A DNA stretch of 64,000 nucleotides. It comes from Mercenaria mercenaria. Lineage: Eukaryota; Mollusca; Bivalvia; Venerida; Veneridae. The stretch lies in contig NC_069369.1 in assembly GCF_021730395.1 (NCBI RefSeq), forward strand, positions 66,429,501-66,493,500. Direction: 5' to 3'. This document shows, one piece after another, positions 11,660 to 23,555 of this stretch (position 1 is its first letter; the number at the start of each line of letters is the position of its first letter). Below the pieces are notes generated by a model that saw nothing but the letters and a program-made list of their open reading frames with translations, ran no database searches and had not been told where the DNA came from. Position numbers and translations under genes: made by a program.

Positions 11660-12165
11660 TCTGTCCCAAAACCTTGCGAGTCCAACTCCTCCCACACTAT
11701 TAGTAGGATTTGCTTCAGACTTTCACAGATGAACAAGCTAGATGGGCAGATGACCATAAAGGAAGGATTTTTTTCTGGGACTATTTTACCGCAGTTATGG
11801 CCCTTTGATAGTTTTGCTATATAGAATATAGGAAAAAATCTTGTGTGTCCAATTCCTCCTACACTATTGGCCTGATTTGCTTCAAACTTTTATAGATGAG
11901 CAAGCTTGATGTGCAGATGACCTTAAAGGGAGGAACTTTTTTCTGTGATTATTTTTACTGCAGTAATGACCCTTTGATAGTTTTGCAGAATATAGAGAAA
12001 AATCGTGTGTCCAACTCCTCAAACACTATTGAAAGGATACGCTTGAAAGTTTCACAGGTGAAGAACCTTTATGTGAAGATGACCATAAATAATTGACTTT
12101 CTTGTGGCTATTTTTGCTAGAATTATGGCCCTTCCTTAATTTCACAAAATAGGCCATGTTTGTAA
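11660..12165 (+). repeat. Tandem repeat, about three units of 165 bp
   Basis: Each unit holds 'gtccaactcctccnacactatt', 'gatttgcttcaaactttcaca', 'agcttgatgtgcagatgacc' and 'atggccctttgatagttt'. It is a widespread bivalve repeat type. The open frames over it are incidental. Confidence 0.75.
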
Positions 12166-12418
12166 GAATACTTAAACAATGATTTGTCCGTTGACTGCTT
12201 ACAGGCTGAACCTGTGTTAGCAGCCGTCTGTTTTATGCAGCCACTTGCGTTAAACAACCAGTCAGCAAACTTCACAAATTGTCTGATTGTTCTAATTTCA
12301 ACCTGTTTTAAGCAGTCACATGCCTTAAGCAGTCTGATTATGTTGTTCCCTTGGCTGACTGCTTATTATAAGTGTAATGCCAAAAAGCAGTATATCATAA
12401 TCATTATGTTCCTTTCAG

Positions 12419-13243
12419 GATGTAGCCCATCTGGAAGTTTTGACGAGTTCCAGTTTCCAGACATGACTATACATGTAACTGCCAGTGGTTCAGAATCAAG
12501 GGAACGGCCATTCTCCCGTGGTAGTAATGATAGTACTCCACAGGCCACACCACGTGCCACACCAAAACCTGGGCTTAGGGCTTCTCTCAGGGCACTATCC
12601 AGACAGTCAGGGCTAAAGTCGATTACCCCGGGAGTGAAATATTCCGATAGATTTGTTACTTCATCAAGGTCACACAGAACTACTGAATCTGACAGAAATA
12701 CAAGATTGGAGCAGTCATTTTCGGGAATAGTGCAATCTGGGAAAGGTGCAATGAATTCTGGGATTGCAGACAAGCATAAACACAGTGAAAGTACCACAGA
12801 AAATGACATTGGTGAAAACACACAGGAAAAAGAAGATAGGGGTCTTCTAGATTCCTTAGAACCTGCTTCATTGGACAGCGATGCCACGCAGAGACAAACT
12901 TCCGCAGATTTTGATCCATACTTAATGCGAGGTACCGGTACTCCTTTATCATTAACATCAGCAGTATCAATTGATTCCAGAAGTGCTATCTTTTTTGAAT
13001 CAAGTGATAACTTTTACTATGTTTGTCCATATATTGGAGATGAACAAGACCCAACCTGGTCAAATTATGAACTGTTTCACCTGGTTGAAGAGTGTTTTCA
13101 GAAAAAAGTGACTGCAGACTATATTTTAAGAATTATTTACAGCAGAAGAAAGTATGATTCACAAGCTAGGGCATTTCTGAAATCTTCACCTGCTGATGTG
13201 ATAGAAAAAATCAGGTTTGGAACTCCGCAGGAAGAAGTACCGA
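12419..13243 (+). CDS. Large exon of the unidentified plus-strand gene
   Basis: After a clear acceptor (ttatgttcctttcag) it reads CSPSGSFDEFQFPDMTIHVT and continues for about 275 residues. The first two thirds are Ser/Thr/Arg-rich and probably disordered (TPQATPRATPKPGLRASLRA; LDSLEPASLDSDATQRQTSA). The last third is folded-looking (FYYVCPYIGDEQDPTWSNYE, LFHLVEECFQKKVTADYILR, IIYSRRKYDSQARAFLKSSP). The exon can end at an in-frame stop at 13258-13260 (..RCVSS) or, as I prefer, at the donor CCGAG|GTGTGT at 13243, because AG plus the T of the exon at 19835 gives Ser and keeps the frame. I do not recognise the protein. Confidence 0.7.
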
Positions 13244-13372
13244 GGTGTGTCAGTAGTTAAAGATGTATGTTAAAAGTAAATGTATTCTAAAGCAATAAGA
13301 AATGGCACATCACATCAGAGAAATAAAAATATGCAGAAATGCAACTAAAACATCACAGAGCTAGGTCTCTTT

Positions 13373-14963
13373 TTAGCTCACCTGTCACAAAGTGACAAGG
13401 TGAGCTTTTGTGATCGCGCAGCGTCCGTCGTCCGTGCGTAAACTTTTGCTTGTGACCACTCTAGAGGTCACATTTTTCATCGGATCTTTATGAAAATTGG
13501 TCAGAATGTTTACCTTGATGATATCTAGGTCAAGTTCGAAACTGGGTCACATGCGGTCAAAAACTAGGTCAGTAGGTCTAAAAATAGAAAAACCTTGTGA
13601 CCTCTCTAGAGGCCATATATTTCTCAAGATCTTCATGAAAATTGGTCAGAATGTTCACCTTGATGATATCTAGGTCAAGTTCGAAGCTGGGTTACGTGCC
13701 GTTAAAAACTAGGTCAGTAGGTCAAATAATAGAAAAACCTTGTGACCACTCTAGAGGTCAAATTTTTCATGGGGTCTTTATGAAAATTGGTCAGAATGTT
13801 CACCTTGATGATATCTAGGTCAGGTTCGAAACTGGGTTACGTGCGGTCAAAAACTAGGTCAGTAGGTCTAAAAATAGAAAAACCTTGTGACCTCTCTAGA
13901 GGCTATATATTTTACAAGATCTTCATGAAAATTGGTCAGAATGTTCACCTCGATGATATCTAGGTCAGGTTCGAATCTAGGTCACGTGCCATCAAAAACT
14001 AGGTCAGTAGGTCAAATAATAGAAAAACCTTGTGACCTCTCTAAAGGCCAATTTTTTCATGGGATCTGTATGAAAGTTGGCTGAATGTTCACCTTGATGA
14101 TATCTAGGTCAAGTTTGAAACTGGGTCACATGCGGTCAAAAACTAGGTCAGTAGGTCTAAAAATAGAAAAACCTTGTGACCTCTTTAGAGGCCATACTTT
14201 TGAATGGATCTTCATAAAAATTGGTCAGAATGTTCATCCTGATGATATCTAGGTCAAATTCGAAACTGGGTCACATGCCTTCAAAAAGTAGGTCAGTAGG
14301 TCAAATAATGAAAAAACCTTGTGACCTCTCTAGAGGCCATATTTTTCATGGGATATGTATGAAAGTTGGTCTGACTGTTCATCTTGATGATATATAGGTC
14401 AAGTTTGAAACTTGGTCAGCTGCGGTCAAAAACTAGGTCAGTAGGTCTAAAATTACAAAAATCTTTTGACCTCTAGAGGCCATATTTTTCAATAGATCTT
14501 CATGAAAATTGGTCTGAATGTTCACCTTGATGGTATCTAGGTCAGTTTTGAAACTGGGTCACATGCGGTCAAAAACTAGGCCAGTAGGTATAAAAATAGA
14601 AAAACCTTGTGACCTCTCTAGAGGCCATATTTTTCATGAGATCTTCATGAAAATTAGTGAGAATGTTCACCTTGATGATATCTAGGTCAAGTTCAAAACA
14701 GGGTCACTTACCTTTGAAAACTAGGTCAATAGGTCAAATAATAGAAAAACCTTGTGACCTCTGTAGAGGCCATATTTTTCAATGGATCTTCATGAAAATT
14801 GGTCAGAATTTTTATCTTGATGATATCTAGATCAAATTCAAAACTTGGTCACATGAGCTCAAAAACTAGGTCACTATATCAAATAATAGAAAAAACGACG
14901 TCATACTCAAAACTGGGTCATGTGGGAACAGGTGAGCGATTCAGGACCATCATGGTCCTCTTG
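13373..14963 (-). mobile_element. Helitron-like tandem-repeat element D
   Basis: It is the same family as A-C, complete in reverse: TTAGCTCACCTGTCACAAAG at the left and GGACCATCATGGTCCTCTTG at the right. It holds ten or so monomers of about 145 bp. It sits in the intron following the exon at 12419-13243. Length 1591 bp, non-coding. Confidence 0.8.
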
Positions 14964-15642
14964 TTTTCAGTAGGTGTTACTTGCTAAATTATGAAATCCG
15001 TGACTTGCATTTCTGTGTACTGTTAGTTTTTGCATTAATCCATGTCTCACAGGTGTTAGGTGGTCATGTATTGCACAACACACAGTACCACATCAGTTTC
15101 GTGAAAAGGACATCGTATAATACTCAAGCCTGTCCCTTACAGATATATAATCTATCTATATGTATCATGTAAAGAATATATCACCTGAAACAGCAAAAGC
15201 GTTTTTTATGCTCAAAGGTGTATCAGTAGAACCTGAAAATTCTTACAAAGGCTGCATGACAATATTTTTAGAGAAAAGCAGGTGCAGTTGCAAATAAAAA
15301 GTTTTGATTTTGATGTTTGTAAACAGATTTTATTGTTGGAAATTGTAGTTTTCATGTTTTAATGATATTTTAGATGAACCTTTATATATCCCTTACTTTT
15401 ATTAAGATTTTGTTACACAGAGATTATTTATTGTAAATACATTTGATATCTCCGACTGTGATAAAAAATATTTTATTATGTACTTATTAATCATTTCATG
15501 AAGTTTGTCAAGTTCCAGTCCCCATGAGTCTAATATTTTTTCCAAAAGAACAAAGACTTACAGGGTATAATTTTGCTACATGACAAGATATTTTACAAAA
15601 ACCAAGGAAAAGTTGAAATAAGGAGCTGCATTTTCAATGCAA
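14964..15642. other. Intron sequence without recognised features
   Basis: AT-rich. No supported exon or repeat boundary seen. Confidence 0.5.
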
Positions 15643-16183
15643 TATGCCCCCAGGGGTATGACCAAAGATGTTGTCTGAGGTTTAAAGTTAAAGGTGAAGA
15701 TCATATGGAGGTCAAGATCATCTATAGATCAGTTTGTAGGTCTTGCCACAAGGTTTGTTAATACAAGTATGAGGTAAATTTGGAGTATGAAGTAAATTGG
15801 GTCATTCATGTGGGCTGTAGGACCAAAAATGTTGCTCATTTAGGTTTTAGTTTGAAGGTGAGTCATATGAGGGTCAAGGTCATTTATATATAGGTCAATT
15901 TTTAGGTCTTGCCACAGGGTTCATTGAGTGGGAGTATGAACTTAATTAGGTCATTTAATATGTGGGCTGAAGGACCAAAAATGTTGTTTATTAAGGTTTG
16001 AAGGTGAAGGTCACATGAGGGTCAAGGTCATCTATATATTGGTCAGTTTGTAGGTATTACCACAAGGATTGTTGAATGGGAATACGAACTAAATCAAATC
16101 ATTAATGTGGGCTGTTTGTAATTTGGTTCGTACGGACGGAGAGAAGGACAGTTCAATTGCTATATGCCGGAGGGCATAAAAAG
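15643..16183 (+). repeat. Dispersed minisatellite element ending in ..ggagggcataaaa
   Basis: It starts near 'atgcccccaggggtatgacc' and ends 'atatgccggagggcataaaa', so the ends fold on each other. Between them are about three repeats of 'gaccaaaaatgttg..aaggtgaaggtcatatgagggtcaaggtcat'. Non-coding. Confidence 0.6.
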
Positions 16184-17310
16184 CTACGTATATTTTACTG
16201 CCATGCCTGTTACTACAAACCAGTCAACCAGTCCAAATTTGAATATTGATATTTATATAAACTGTGTTATTTCATGCCAAGCTACGAGGATATATGCTTA
16301 CTGAAAAATTTTACTCTGTTAATAAACAGCTCTGAAATGTTTATTCTCTGTAGTGTTGATTGTTACACAGTTTGTTTCAATTTATTATTTTTCTCTTTTA
16401 AAATATTTAATTTCAGATTCTCTACAAATACATCATAAGATTAGAATGAAATTGTACTCAAGCAGTTTATCAGATTTGATTTTAGATATATTTTTTTTTA
16501 TTGTTTTCTGTGCAGTCATTTTACTTTCTAGCTATTTGGTCTAAGTAGTATAACATATTACATACATTGAAAGGCTTGGTGGTTGACAGTAAAAAATATT
16601 GACCCCGAGTTCCAATGGCAATTTATCTACTGATAAGAAGCAATGTAATAGTTTTGATTACTACACATCTTACCGGTATATAAGTATTTTAAAATCTGCC
16701 AGTCCATAGTTTGTGCTATAGACTGGTCTATAGTTCAACACTGGTTTGCTGGGCTATAGTCAGAAATAGAGAAAAAAAAAACAACCTGGAAATTAAATTC
16801 CAATGAAATAAAATATTTATTGAATGGCTAGGCCTAGTGATAGCTTGCCATTTAAGTCAAAACTATTTACTTTTGAACCTTTAATTTATTCAGTAAAAAG
16901 ACAGTTCAGGTCCTTAACAAGACCATAATATTTAGAATTCAGTGGAGCGATACAAGCTTATTATTTAGATCGATATAGGCCTTCTTTCTTAAAATTCCAA
17001 ATAAAATGTCAGAAAAAGGAATAAGGTTAGACAATCGTGGAATTTTCTTGCAACTGATATCTACTCCTGATAAATGTATTGATCACTGTGCAATATTGTT
17101 TTGGCTTTAATTCTTTTATTATCTATCCTAACATATCATAATTGTTTAGATATTTGCTATATGTGTATGAAATATATATTTAAGCATTTTACGTACTTTA
17201 CTATGGTGCTGACTTTAAAGATTCTTTGCAGCAAAGAAATCACAGATTTTTAAATTGATCTTTGGATCAAATTATGTGACTTCATTAGAAGAACATTTGG
17301 AATGTTCTTT
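16184..17310. other. Intron sequence without recognised features
   Basis: AT-rich sequence; no exon or mobile element can be supported. Confidence 0.45.
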
Positions 17311-17523
17311 TTAACCCTTATCATGCTGTACACGATTGATTCTGTCTTTGCGACCAGTGGAGATCATGATTAACCTGCACATCCATGCAGTCTGGTTATG
17401 ATCTGCACTGTTCGCCATTCAGTAAGTATATTTTTGGTGAGCACCCCTTTTAACAGTCATTGGTACTTTCCAAATTGAAAGATGGACAAGTTCATTATAG
17501 AAATTTAGCAGGGTAAGGGTTAA
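17311..17523. mobile_element. piggyBac-like MITE, copy 3 (best preserved)
   Basis: Perfect TTAA at both sides, ends CCCTTATCATGCTG and CAGGGTAAGGG, interior shared with copies 1, 2 and 4. 213 bp including both TTAA sites. Confidence 0.8.
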
Positions 17524-18464
17524 TGTATCATAAAGAATGTTGATTTTATCTAGACAAAGAAATTACCATGCATATTACTTATAATTACATGACAAGACTT
17601 ACTTTCACCATTTAACTTTTTCATATTTTCTGTAATACAACATTTTTTTAATTTTAAAATAGTGTTTTACATCTGTAACATTTTGGAACAACAATGTGTT
17701 AAAGAAGTTTTTTTGTGAAGTTGGGTATGAAAATAATATTGTACATTTTCTTCTTATTAGTGATGTTCTATTGCTCAATATGTTATTAGATATTAATAAG
17801 TTAAATTTTATATTTATTATGTTGAAATTATCTGGAATTACTTAAAATAAATCAAGAAAATCAGTCACATTTTCTCTTTATTGTGTTAGTTATATGGAAT
17901 ATGAACAAAATGCCCCTCGCTGAGTTTGGCTAAGGCAGTAAAAAGTAAAAATCCTCTTCAGATATATCTAAACCAGTCCTAATGTTAAGATTATTTTGTG
18001 ACCATGTGCAGAGTGCTTGAACCTGGATGGTAGGTCAAAGTTCAAGGTTTACAGCAAGGTCAAATCTGCCAATCATATTTTGTGTCTAGAGCATAATTAA
18101 AGAAGCGTTAAAGGTATTGACCTGAAACTTGGAATATAGGCAGAAGATGATGAGACTTAATAACATGTAATAAATGTTTGAAACAGTATGTTGGACCAAA
18201 TGCGTCAGCAATGTTCACCAAGACAGGGGTGTAGAAATGTTTTCAAGAAGCAGGAAAATCTCTACTGAAAAGTAGAAGGGAGGTCTGGGGGTCCTCCACC
18301 AGTAGAGGTCAAGGAGACAACATCCCCTGTGGGGGGATCAGGGGGTAGAAGCCCCCCCTAGCCGACAGCAATTTTAGCCTTTCTGAAACATGAAACTAGA
18401 GTCATCTGAGGCAGGATTTTCAAGAATGAAGTCAGATTTGATCAAATCATTATCCAGAAATAAC
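17524..18464. other. Intron sequence, partly old repeat
   Basis: There are vague 'ggtcaaagttcaaggt' phrases around 18.0-18.1 kb and a purine/G-rich patch at 18.25-18.36 kb. No clear boundaries and no coding signal. Confidence 0.4.
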
Positions 18465-18897
18465 TACTTGTAACTAATGTTTCTGAACATTTTAATTCTC
18501 AAGGCCATACTATCCATGATTTCTCTTTTATGCCAATTGATAAAGTAACTAATTCTTGGAAAAGGCTTTTAAAAGACTTCCTGGATGTTTCGTTTGAGCA
18601 CTATGTCCCAGAAGGAATGAATTCAAAAATTCTGTATTAATTGCTTTAAAAAATACCTGTTATATACTTATATATTAATGTTGTGTATATTCTATAATCA
18701 GTTTTTACTGGTGCCTTCCCTTAACCATTTGCACTTATACTGCATTTTTTTACCAGTATTTATGTATCATACTATGAGACAGTTTATGAATTTTCCACCA
18801 ACCTCTGTTAAAATTCAGACGTCACTTCCTATGTTTTATTTATTTTGAAGAAGACTAATGTAGGCGAAACGTTGGAGAAAAATAAAATGACTTGTTT
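18465..18897 (+). mobile_element. 3' end of a Penelope-like retroelement
   Basis: A frame ending at 18640 reads EHFNSQGHTIHDFSFMPIDK, VTNSWKRLLKDFLDVSFEHY, VPEGMNSKILY. This matches the pattern I know for the C-terminus of Penelope-like elements with a GIY-YIG endonuclease (H-F...GH...DFSF.PI......W..L.........P.GMN). It is followed by a 3' region with 'gaagaagactaatgtaggcgaaacgttgg', a phrase typical of such elements. Only the 3' end is present. Confidence 0.6.
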
Positions 18898-18900
18898 AAT

Positions 18901-19763
18901 AAGAGCTGTCACAAGTGACAAATGTCCCCGAAGCGTGCCCAAGAATGCTACAGTTGCCTACGCAAAAAAATCACACATCATTTCGTGACCTTGACCTTGA
19001 CCTTGGTCATAAGCATGACAAACCTTCTCAATATGGTTAACATTTGTGTCAAATTATTTTCAAATCCCTTGATAAATGGCAGAGACACAGACCAGACAAG
19101 AAACACCGTTGCCTTCTAAATGTGACCTTGACCTTGGAGCTAAGGGTCTGGGTCTTGTGTATGACATATCGTCTCAATATAGGGAACATTTATGCCAAGT
19201 AATTTTAAAATCCCTTCATCAATAGCAGAGTTATGGACTGGACAAGAAACAGACCATGTTAACCTTTAACCTCTAAGTGTGACCTTGACCTTAGAGCTAA
19301 GGGTCTTGATCTTGCGCATGACACATCATCTCATTATTTCAAAATCCCTTCGTCAGTAGCAGAGTTATGGACCGGGCACGAAAAAGACCGTGTTGACCTT
19401 TGACTTCTAAGTATGACCTTGACCTTGGAGCTAGGGGTCTGGGTCTTGCGCATGACATGTTGTCTCATTATGACGAACATTTATGCCAAGTTATTTCAAA
19501 ATCCCTTCATAGATGGCAGTTATTGACTGGACACGGAACAATCCCTGTTAACCTTTGACTTCTAAGTGTGACCTTGACCTTGGAGCTAGGGATCTGGGTC
19601 TTGCGGATGCATGTCGTCTCATTATGGTGAATATTTATGCCAAGTTATTTCAAAATCCCTTTACGGATAGCAGAGTTACAGCCTGGACAAGAATTGACAG
19701 ACTAGCACACGGATGGATGGACAGTGTGATTTTAATATGCCCACCTTTGGGGGGCATAAAAAA
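18901..19763 (+). repeat. Minisatellite element with about five 150-bp units
   Basis: It starts AAGAGCTGTCACAAGTGACA (a palindrome) and ends 'cacctttggggggcataaaa'. Units repeat 'gtgaccttgaccttggagct', 'aagggtctgggtcttgcgca' and 'gccaagttatttcaaaatcc'. Related arrays lie at 39.0-39.8 and 44.9-45.8 kb. Confidence 0.75.
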
Positions 19764-19834
19764 GTTTTTGTAGTTTTGACCTCTTTTATTACCCAACGGT
19801 AGTCATGAATCAAATTTGTCTTGTATATTCACAG

Positions 19835-19930
19835 TGAAATCAAGCAAAATGCTTCTTATAGAGAAGTCAGACCAAAAATTATAGACTACGGACGTTTTTT
19901 TCTGACACTGAACCACTAGAACATAGAACT
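19835..19930 (+). CDS. Probable exon of the unidentified plus-strand gene, with a frame problem
   Basis: After a good acceptor (cttgtatattcacag) the frame T GAA ATC AAG reads EIKQNASYREVRPKIIDYGR, FF, and continues LTLNH to a stop at 19917-19919. A run of seven T sits right after YGR. Read in the frame past this run, the sequence becomes SDTEPLEHRT up to a possible donor ACT|GTGTGT, in phase with the membrane exon at 20902. So either the protein ends here, or the T-run has an indel (real or assembly) and the gene goes on. A pogo-like element sits just behind. Confidence 0.5.
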
Positions 19931-19947
19931 GTGTGTTGTTGCAGGTA

Positions 19948-20852
19948 CAGTCGAAACTCGGTATCTCGAATTTCAAGGGACCGTGCTTTTTATTTCGAGA
20001 TAATTAAAATTCGAGTTATGAGGAGGGATGTATATGGACGAAATGATGGAAAAAGTTGGTTAAGTTACGAAAAGATTTAATAACAAATAAAAACTGTTTC
20101 CTTGATGCCGTGTATATGCTTTGGGCACTTTACGCGTACACGATTCTGTACAGTTTGTATTTATCAAAGTTTTCAGTTTTTCGAAGAATAAAAATGATAC
20201 TAACCTCAAATGTTTTTTGAGGCAAGTTTCCTTTTCGTACCATGTTTCTCTCCCGGAGGATTGACAGCATTTCAATCTGACATTTTGAACAAATGATGCT
20301 TTCCCCAAAGAAGTTATTTTTTTACAGTCTCATCGAGATTACTTCTAATTAATCCTTATTAAAGATCCAAACTGTTCAACTAATGAATTCATTTAGTTTC
20401 AATTAAAAGCAATTTTCATAACGTTTCAAAAACAAATGATTGCTGATTTAGAAATCTAGTGTTTACATCAAACAATCATTATGGCACGTGCAAACAAGTA
20501 TGACATCATCTCACTTTGATAATGGCCGTACCTTTGATATGTCGGCATCACGGCTTTCTGGTTAGGCAATAAACATGAACATGTGTTAAAAACCAACCAC
20601 ATTCACAATGAGCTGTGTGAAATTTTACCGCATATTTTTCTCACTTCGACTTACCGAGTTTACAATGCACTTGAATTTTATTGACGGTACTGAAAATCCC
20701 TTTCGACATATCCGGAATCTCGGTAAGTCAAATTTTGATGTAACCGGAGTTGAAGTACATATGAAATGAAGGAAATTTGACGGGACTTGAAAATTTCTTC
20801 GACTTAAGCGGAATTTCGAGGTAAGCGAGTTTGAGATACCGAGTTTCAACTG
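19948..20852. mobile_element. pogo/Tigger-like non-autonomous element
   Basis: TA lies on both sides (19946-19947 and 20853-20854). The ends are CAGTCGAAACTCGGTATCTC and, in reverse, CAGTTGAAACTCGGTATCTC. These CAGT..AACTCGG ends plus TA targets are typical of the pogo branch of Tc1/mariner. A second internal set of ends (ccgagtt/ccggaat phrases at 20690-20840) suggests subterminal repeats. 905 bp, no transposase. Confidence 0.8.
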
Positions 20853-20901
20853 TATATATAAATGGACACTACCAATTTTTACAAGTTTTAATAATTTATA
20901 G

Positions 20902-21121
20902 GCCATAAATCAAGGTTGTCTTGGTGTATCTGGCTGGTTATTGATCTTTGGGATATTATGGATGGGTACATTTATTATGGATATTTGGGAAACAGTAAAA
21001 AAAATTACCAACATACCAGGGATGACTTCAGAACTGATGTCAGAGGCCAAGACCAACAGTTCTCAATCTTGTCCCCAATACCAAGGTACTATACTTTTGA
21101 CTGTTCCCAAACTCACATGAA
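20902..21121 (+). CDS. Probable last exon of the plus-strand gene: membrane segment
   Basis: After an acceptor (taataatttatag) the frame reads AINQGCLGVSGWLLIFGILW, MGTFIMDIWETVKKITNIPG, MTSELMSEAKTNSSQSCPQY and Q, then GTILLTVPKLT and a stop at 21119-21121; a donor after CAA|GTACTA is the alternative end. Residues 5-28 are a clear hydrophobic membrane span, so the product is probably tail-anchored or single-pass. It fits as the end of the gene at 11.3-19.9 kb only if the T-run at 19.9 kb is resolved. The product is unidentified. The gene then converges with the channel gene ending at 22200. Confidence 0.5.
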
Positions 21122-21289
21122 ATAACTGTTTCATTAAATCAATTACTTAATATGTGAAGCAAATGGTGATTTACGAAACAGTGCTTCATTTTCTGCCATC
21201 AATTAACCACTATATGAATGTCCAGTGTCACTTCAGTCTAAGCATCTCTACTTATAAAAGTATTAATTTACGTCCTTGCCTTCTGGGAC

Positions 21290-22150
21290 ATCTTATCACA
21301 GTATGCCTGTTAAAATCATACATCTTGTAAAAGCATGCACATTTTACAAAAATATGCTTCCTAAAAGCAAACAAAAGTTTACAGTCTGTCTTATAAAAAC
21401 ATACATATTATAACAGACTTCTGTATAACATGAAGTTGTTCATACACAAAATATTATCTTCTAACAAAACTACATTCTATTACAGTTTGCCTCCTAAACT
21501 CCAACATCCTGAAGTAGCCTAGAGATCTGTTCTAAATTCATATATATATTCCAGCTTTTATCATACATTATATATCGAAATTACAAATCCTTTTACAAGT
21601 TGCCTCTTAAGAAAAACTTATTTTTTATGTTTATTTCAGTGACACAATGTATTTTGAATCTTTTCAATCAAGCTTAAAACTATTTCATTTTCCTGGAAAT
21701 TGGCATGTTTTTGCACACACGTACATGTCAAGCAACACAGGTAATTTTACAGGAAAATTATACATCCTGTTGCAGTCAGCCATCTAAATACAAACATGTA
21801 CCAGCCGCAGTATGTCTTCCAAAATCATACATCCTGTTGCAGTTTGCCATATTAAATCAAACATGTAGCAGCCACAGTATGATTTCCAAAACCATACATC
21901 CTGTTGCAGTTTGCCATCTTAAACATACATGTAGGACCAGCCACAGTGTGTCTACTCTCATGAAAAAAGCCATTTAGTCTGTCTTTTACAGAAATGCATC
22001 CTATAAATGTTTGCACTCTCATAGAGCTGCCTTCTAAAGTCATATGTTCTACACAGTTTACTAAAATCTTACATTAATCAGCTGTCCAACTTCTAAAATA
22101 ATACATCTTTTAATAGTCTGCTCCTTAATTTATACACACCAAAAACAGTC
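21290..22150. repeat. Degenerate short tandem repeat
   Basis: Variants of 'ttctaaaatcatacatcctgttgcagtttgcc' recur every 50-70 bp across the region, best kept at 21760-21950. It lies between the two convergent genes, probably in a 3' UTR or intergenic. Confidence 0.55.
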
Positions 22151-22199
22151 TGCATAGCACAATAAATTGTACTGTCAAACAGAAAGCAATGGTTTCATT

Positions 22200-22322
22200 T
22201 TATCTGGGAAGAGAAGTTTTCATTTTCCTGCCTGGAATGATGGAATCATAGTCAAAATCACTAACGCCATTATTGTATCTTGGTGGCAGTGTGCCAAACT
22301 TCTCTAAAAACTCTCGCTTTCC
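22200..22322 (-). CDS. Channel gene, last coding exon (C-terminal tail)
   Basis: Acceptor tttgcag, then GKREFLEKFGTLPPRYNNGV, SDFDYDSIIPGRKMKTSLPR and stop TAA (22202-22200). It joins in phase 0 after ..FIYRT of the M4 exon. A 40-residue tail after M4 is long for this superfamily, where M4 usually ends close to the C-terminus; if topology is canonical it is extracellular. It is acidic in the middle and basic at the end. Confidence 0.8.
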   Translation of the reverse strand, partial: GKREFLEKFGTLPPRYNNGVSDFDYDSIIPGRKMKTSLPR

Positions 22323-22399
22323 CTGCAAATACAGTAGTATGGTACATCTAAGCAAATAAATTTTGATGATAACTAGAAGATGCTTTTGTAGAAAAGCAC

Positions 22400-23222
22400 A
22401 TGTCTCCCCCAAGGCACAGTAGGCAAGAAGTCAATAAGGAACAGGAGCGAAAGTCAAAGAGTCACTGATGGTTGGCAAAGTGACTGAAATGCTATAGGGA
22501 TCATCTACTTGGCATGTCCAATCATCCCAAGAAGGTTCAATGTTCTGGGTCAAGAGGTTCTCAAGTTATTGATTGGAAACGGTTTTCTAAGTTCAGGCCC
22601 CTGTGACCTTGACCTTTGACGGAGTGACCCAAAAACCAAAAGGAATCACCTACTCTACAAGTCCTATCACCCTATAAAGTTTGAAGTTTCTGGGTCAAAT
22701 GGTTCTCCAGTTATTGATCGGAAACAGTTTTCAATGTTCTAGCCCCTGTGACCTTGAACTTTGGTCAAGTGACCCCAAAGTCAATAGGAGTCATCTACTC
22801 TGTATGTTCAATCATCCTATGAAGTTTCAATATTCTGGATTAAGCAGTTCTCAAGTTATTGATCAGAAATGGTTTACCATGTTCAGGCTCCTGTGGCCTT
22901 GACCTTTGATAAAGTGACCCCAAAAACAAAAGGGGTCATCTACTCTGTAAGCCCTATCACCCTATGAAGTTTGAAGGTTCTAGATGAAACGGTTCTCCAG
23001 TTATTGATTGTAAATGGAGTGTGATGGATTCTGGTCCCTATGACCTTGACCTTTAATGGAGTGACCCCAAAAAACAATAAGGGTCATCTACTTCAAAACC
23101 CTATCACATTTTGATGTTTAAAAGTTCTAGGTGAAATGTTTCTCCATTTATTGATCGGAAATGGTAACAGATGGACAGGCAGGGCAAAAACAAAATGTCT
23201 TCGTAGGGGGGGAGAGACATAA
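22400..23222 (+). repeat. Dispersed minisatellite element ('gaccttgacctttgacggagtgaccc')
   Basis: It starts ATGTCTCCCCCAAGG and ends GGGGGGGAGAGACAT, so the termini pair. Inside are about four units with 'ggttctcaagttattgatcgg', 'cctgtgaccttgacctttga' and 'gtcatctactctgtaagtcc'. It lies in the last intron of the channel gene. Confidence 0.7.
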
Positions 23223-23555
23223 TTATATGTTCAGTTTATAACAAGTGGAAAGCATAAATATAAGTTTTAAGTTTAAAATTCTTACAACAAGACTTGGACA
23301 GCATTTCGAAATCAAATCATTATTCTTGCCAAATGAGCATTCAATTCAAAACAGCTGTGACAATCAGTCTGGTCTAAGATTAAGAACAAAATTTTGTAAT
23401 ATGAAATTATACTTCTAAAACACAGATAGAACAAAAGAATTGCAAAACTGTTACAATAAAATATACATACAATATACATTCTATCTTTTTCCTCCATTAT
23501 TCTTCTTCGCTTTGATGCCTGAAATTTAGTTATGTGTGAGTACCTTCACTGGTTC

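Noticed and set aside
12366-12970. Minus-strand open frames opposite the exon at 12419-13243
   Set aside because: Shadow frames of a real plus-strand exon with good splice sites; they contain no convincing protein features.
18867-18897. Hammerhead ribozyme around 'taggcgaaacg'
   Set aside because: The GAAA-like part is present but the CUGAUGA core is not; better explained as the 3' region of a Penelope-like element.
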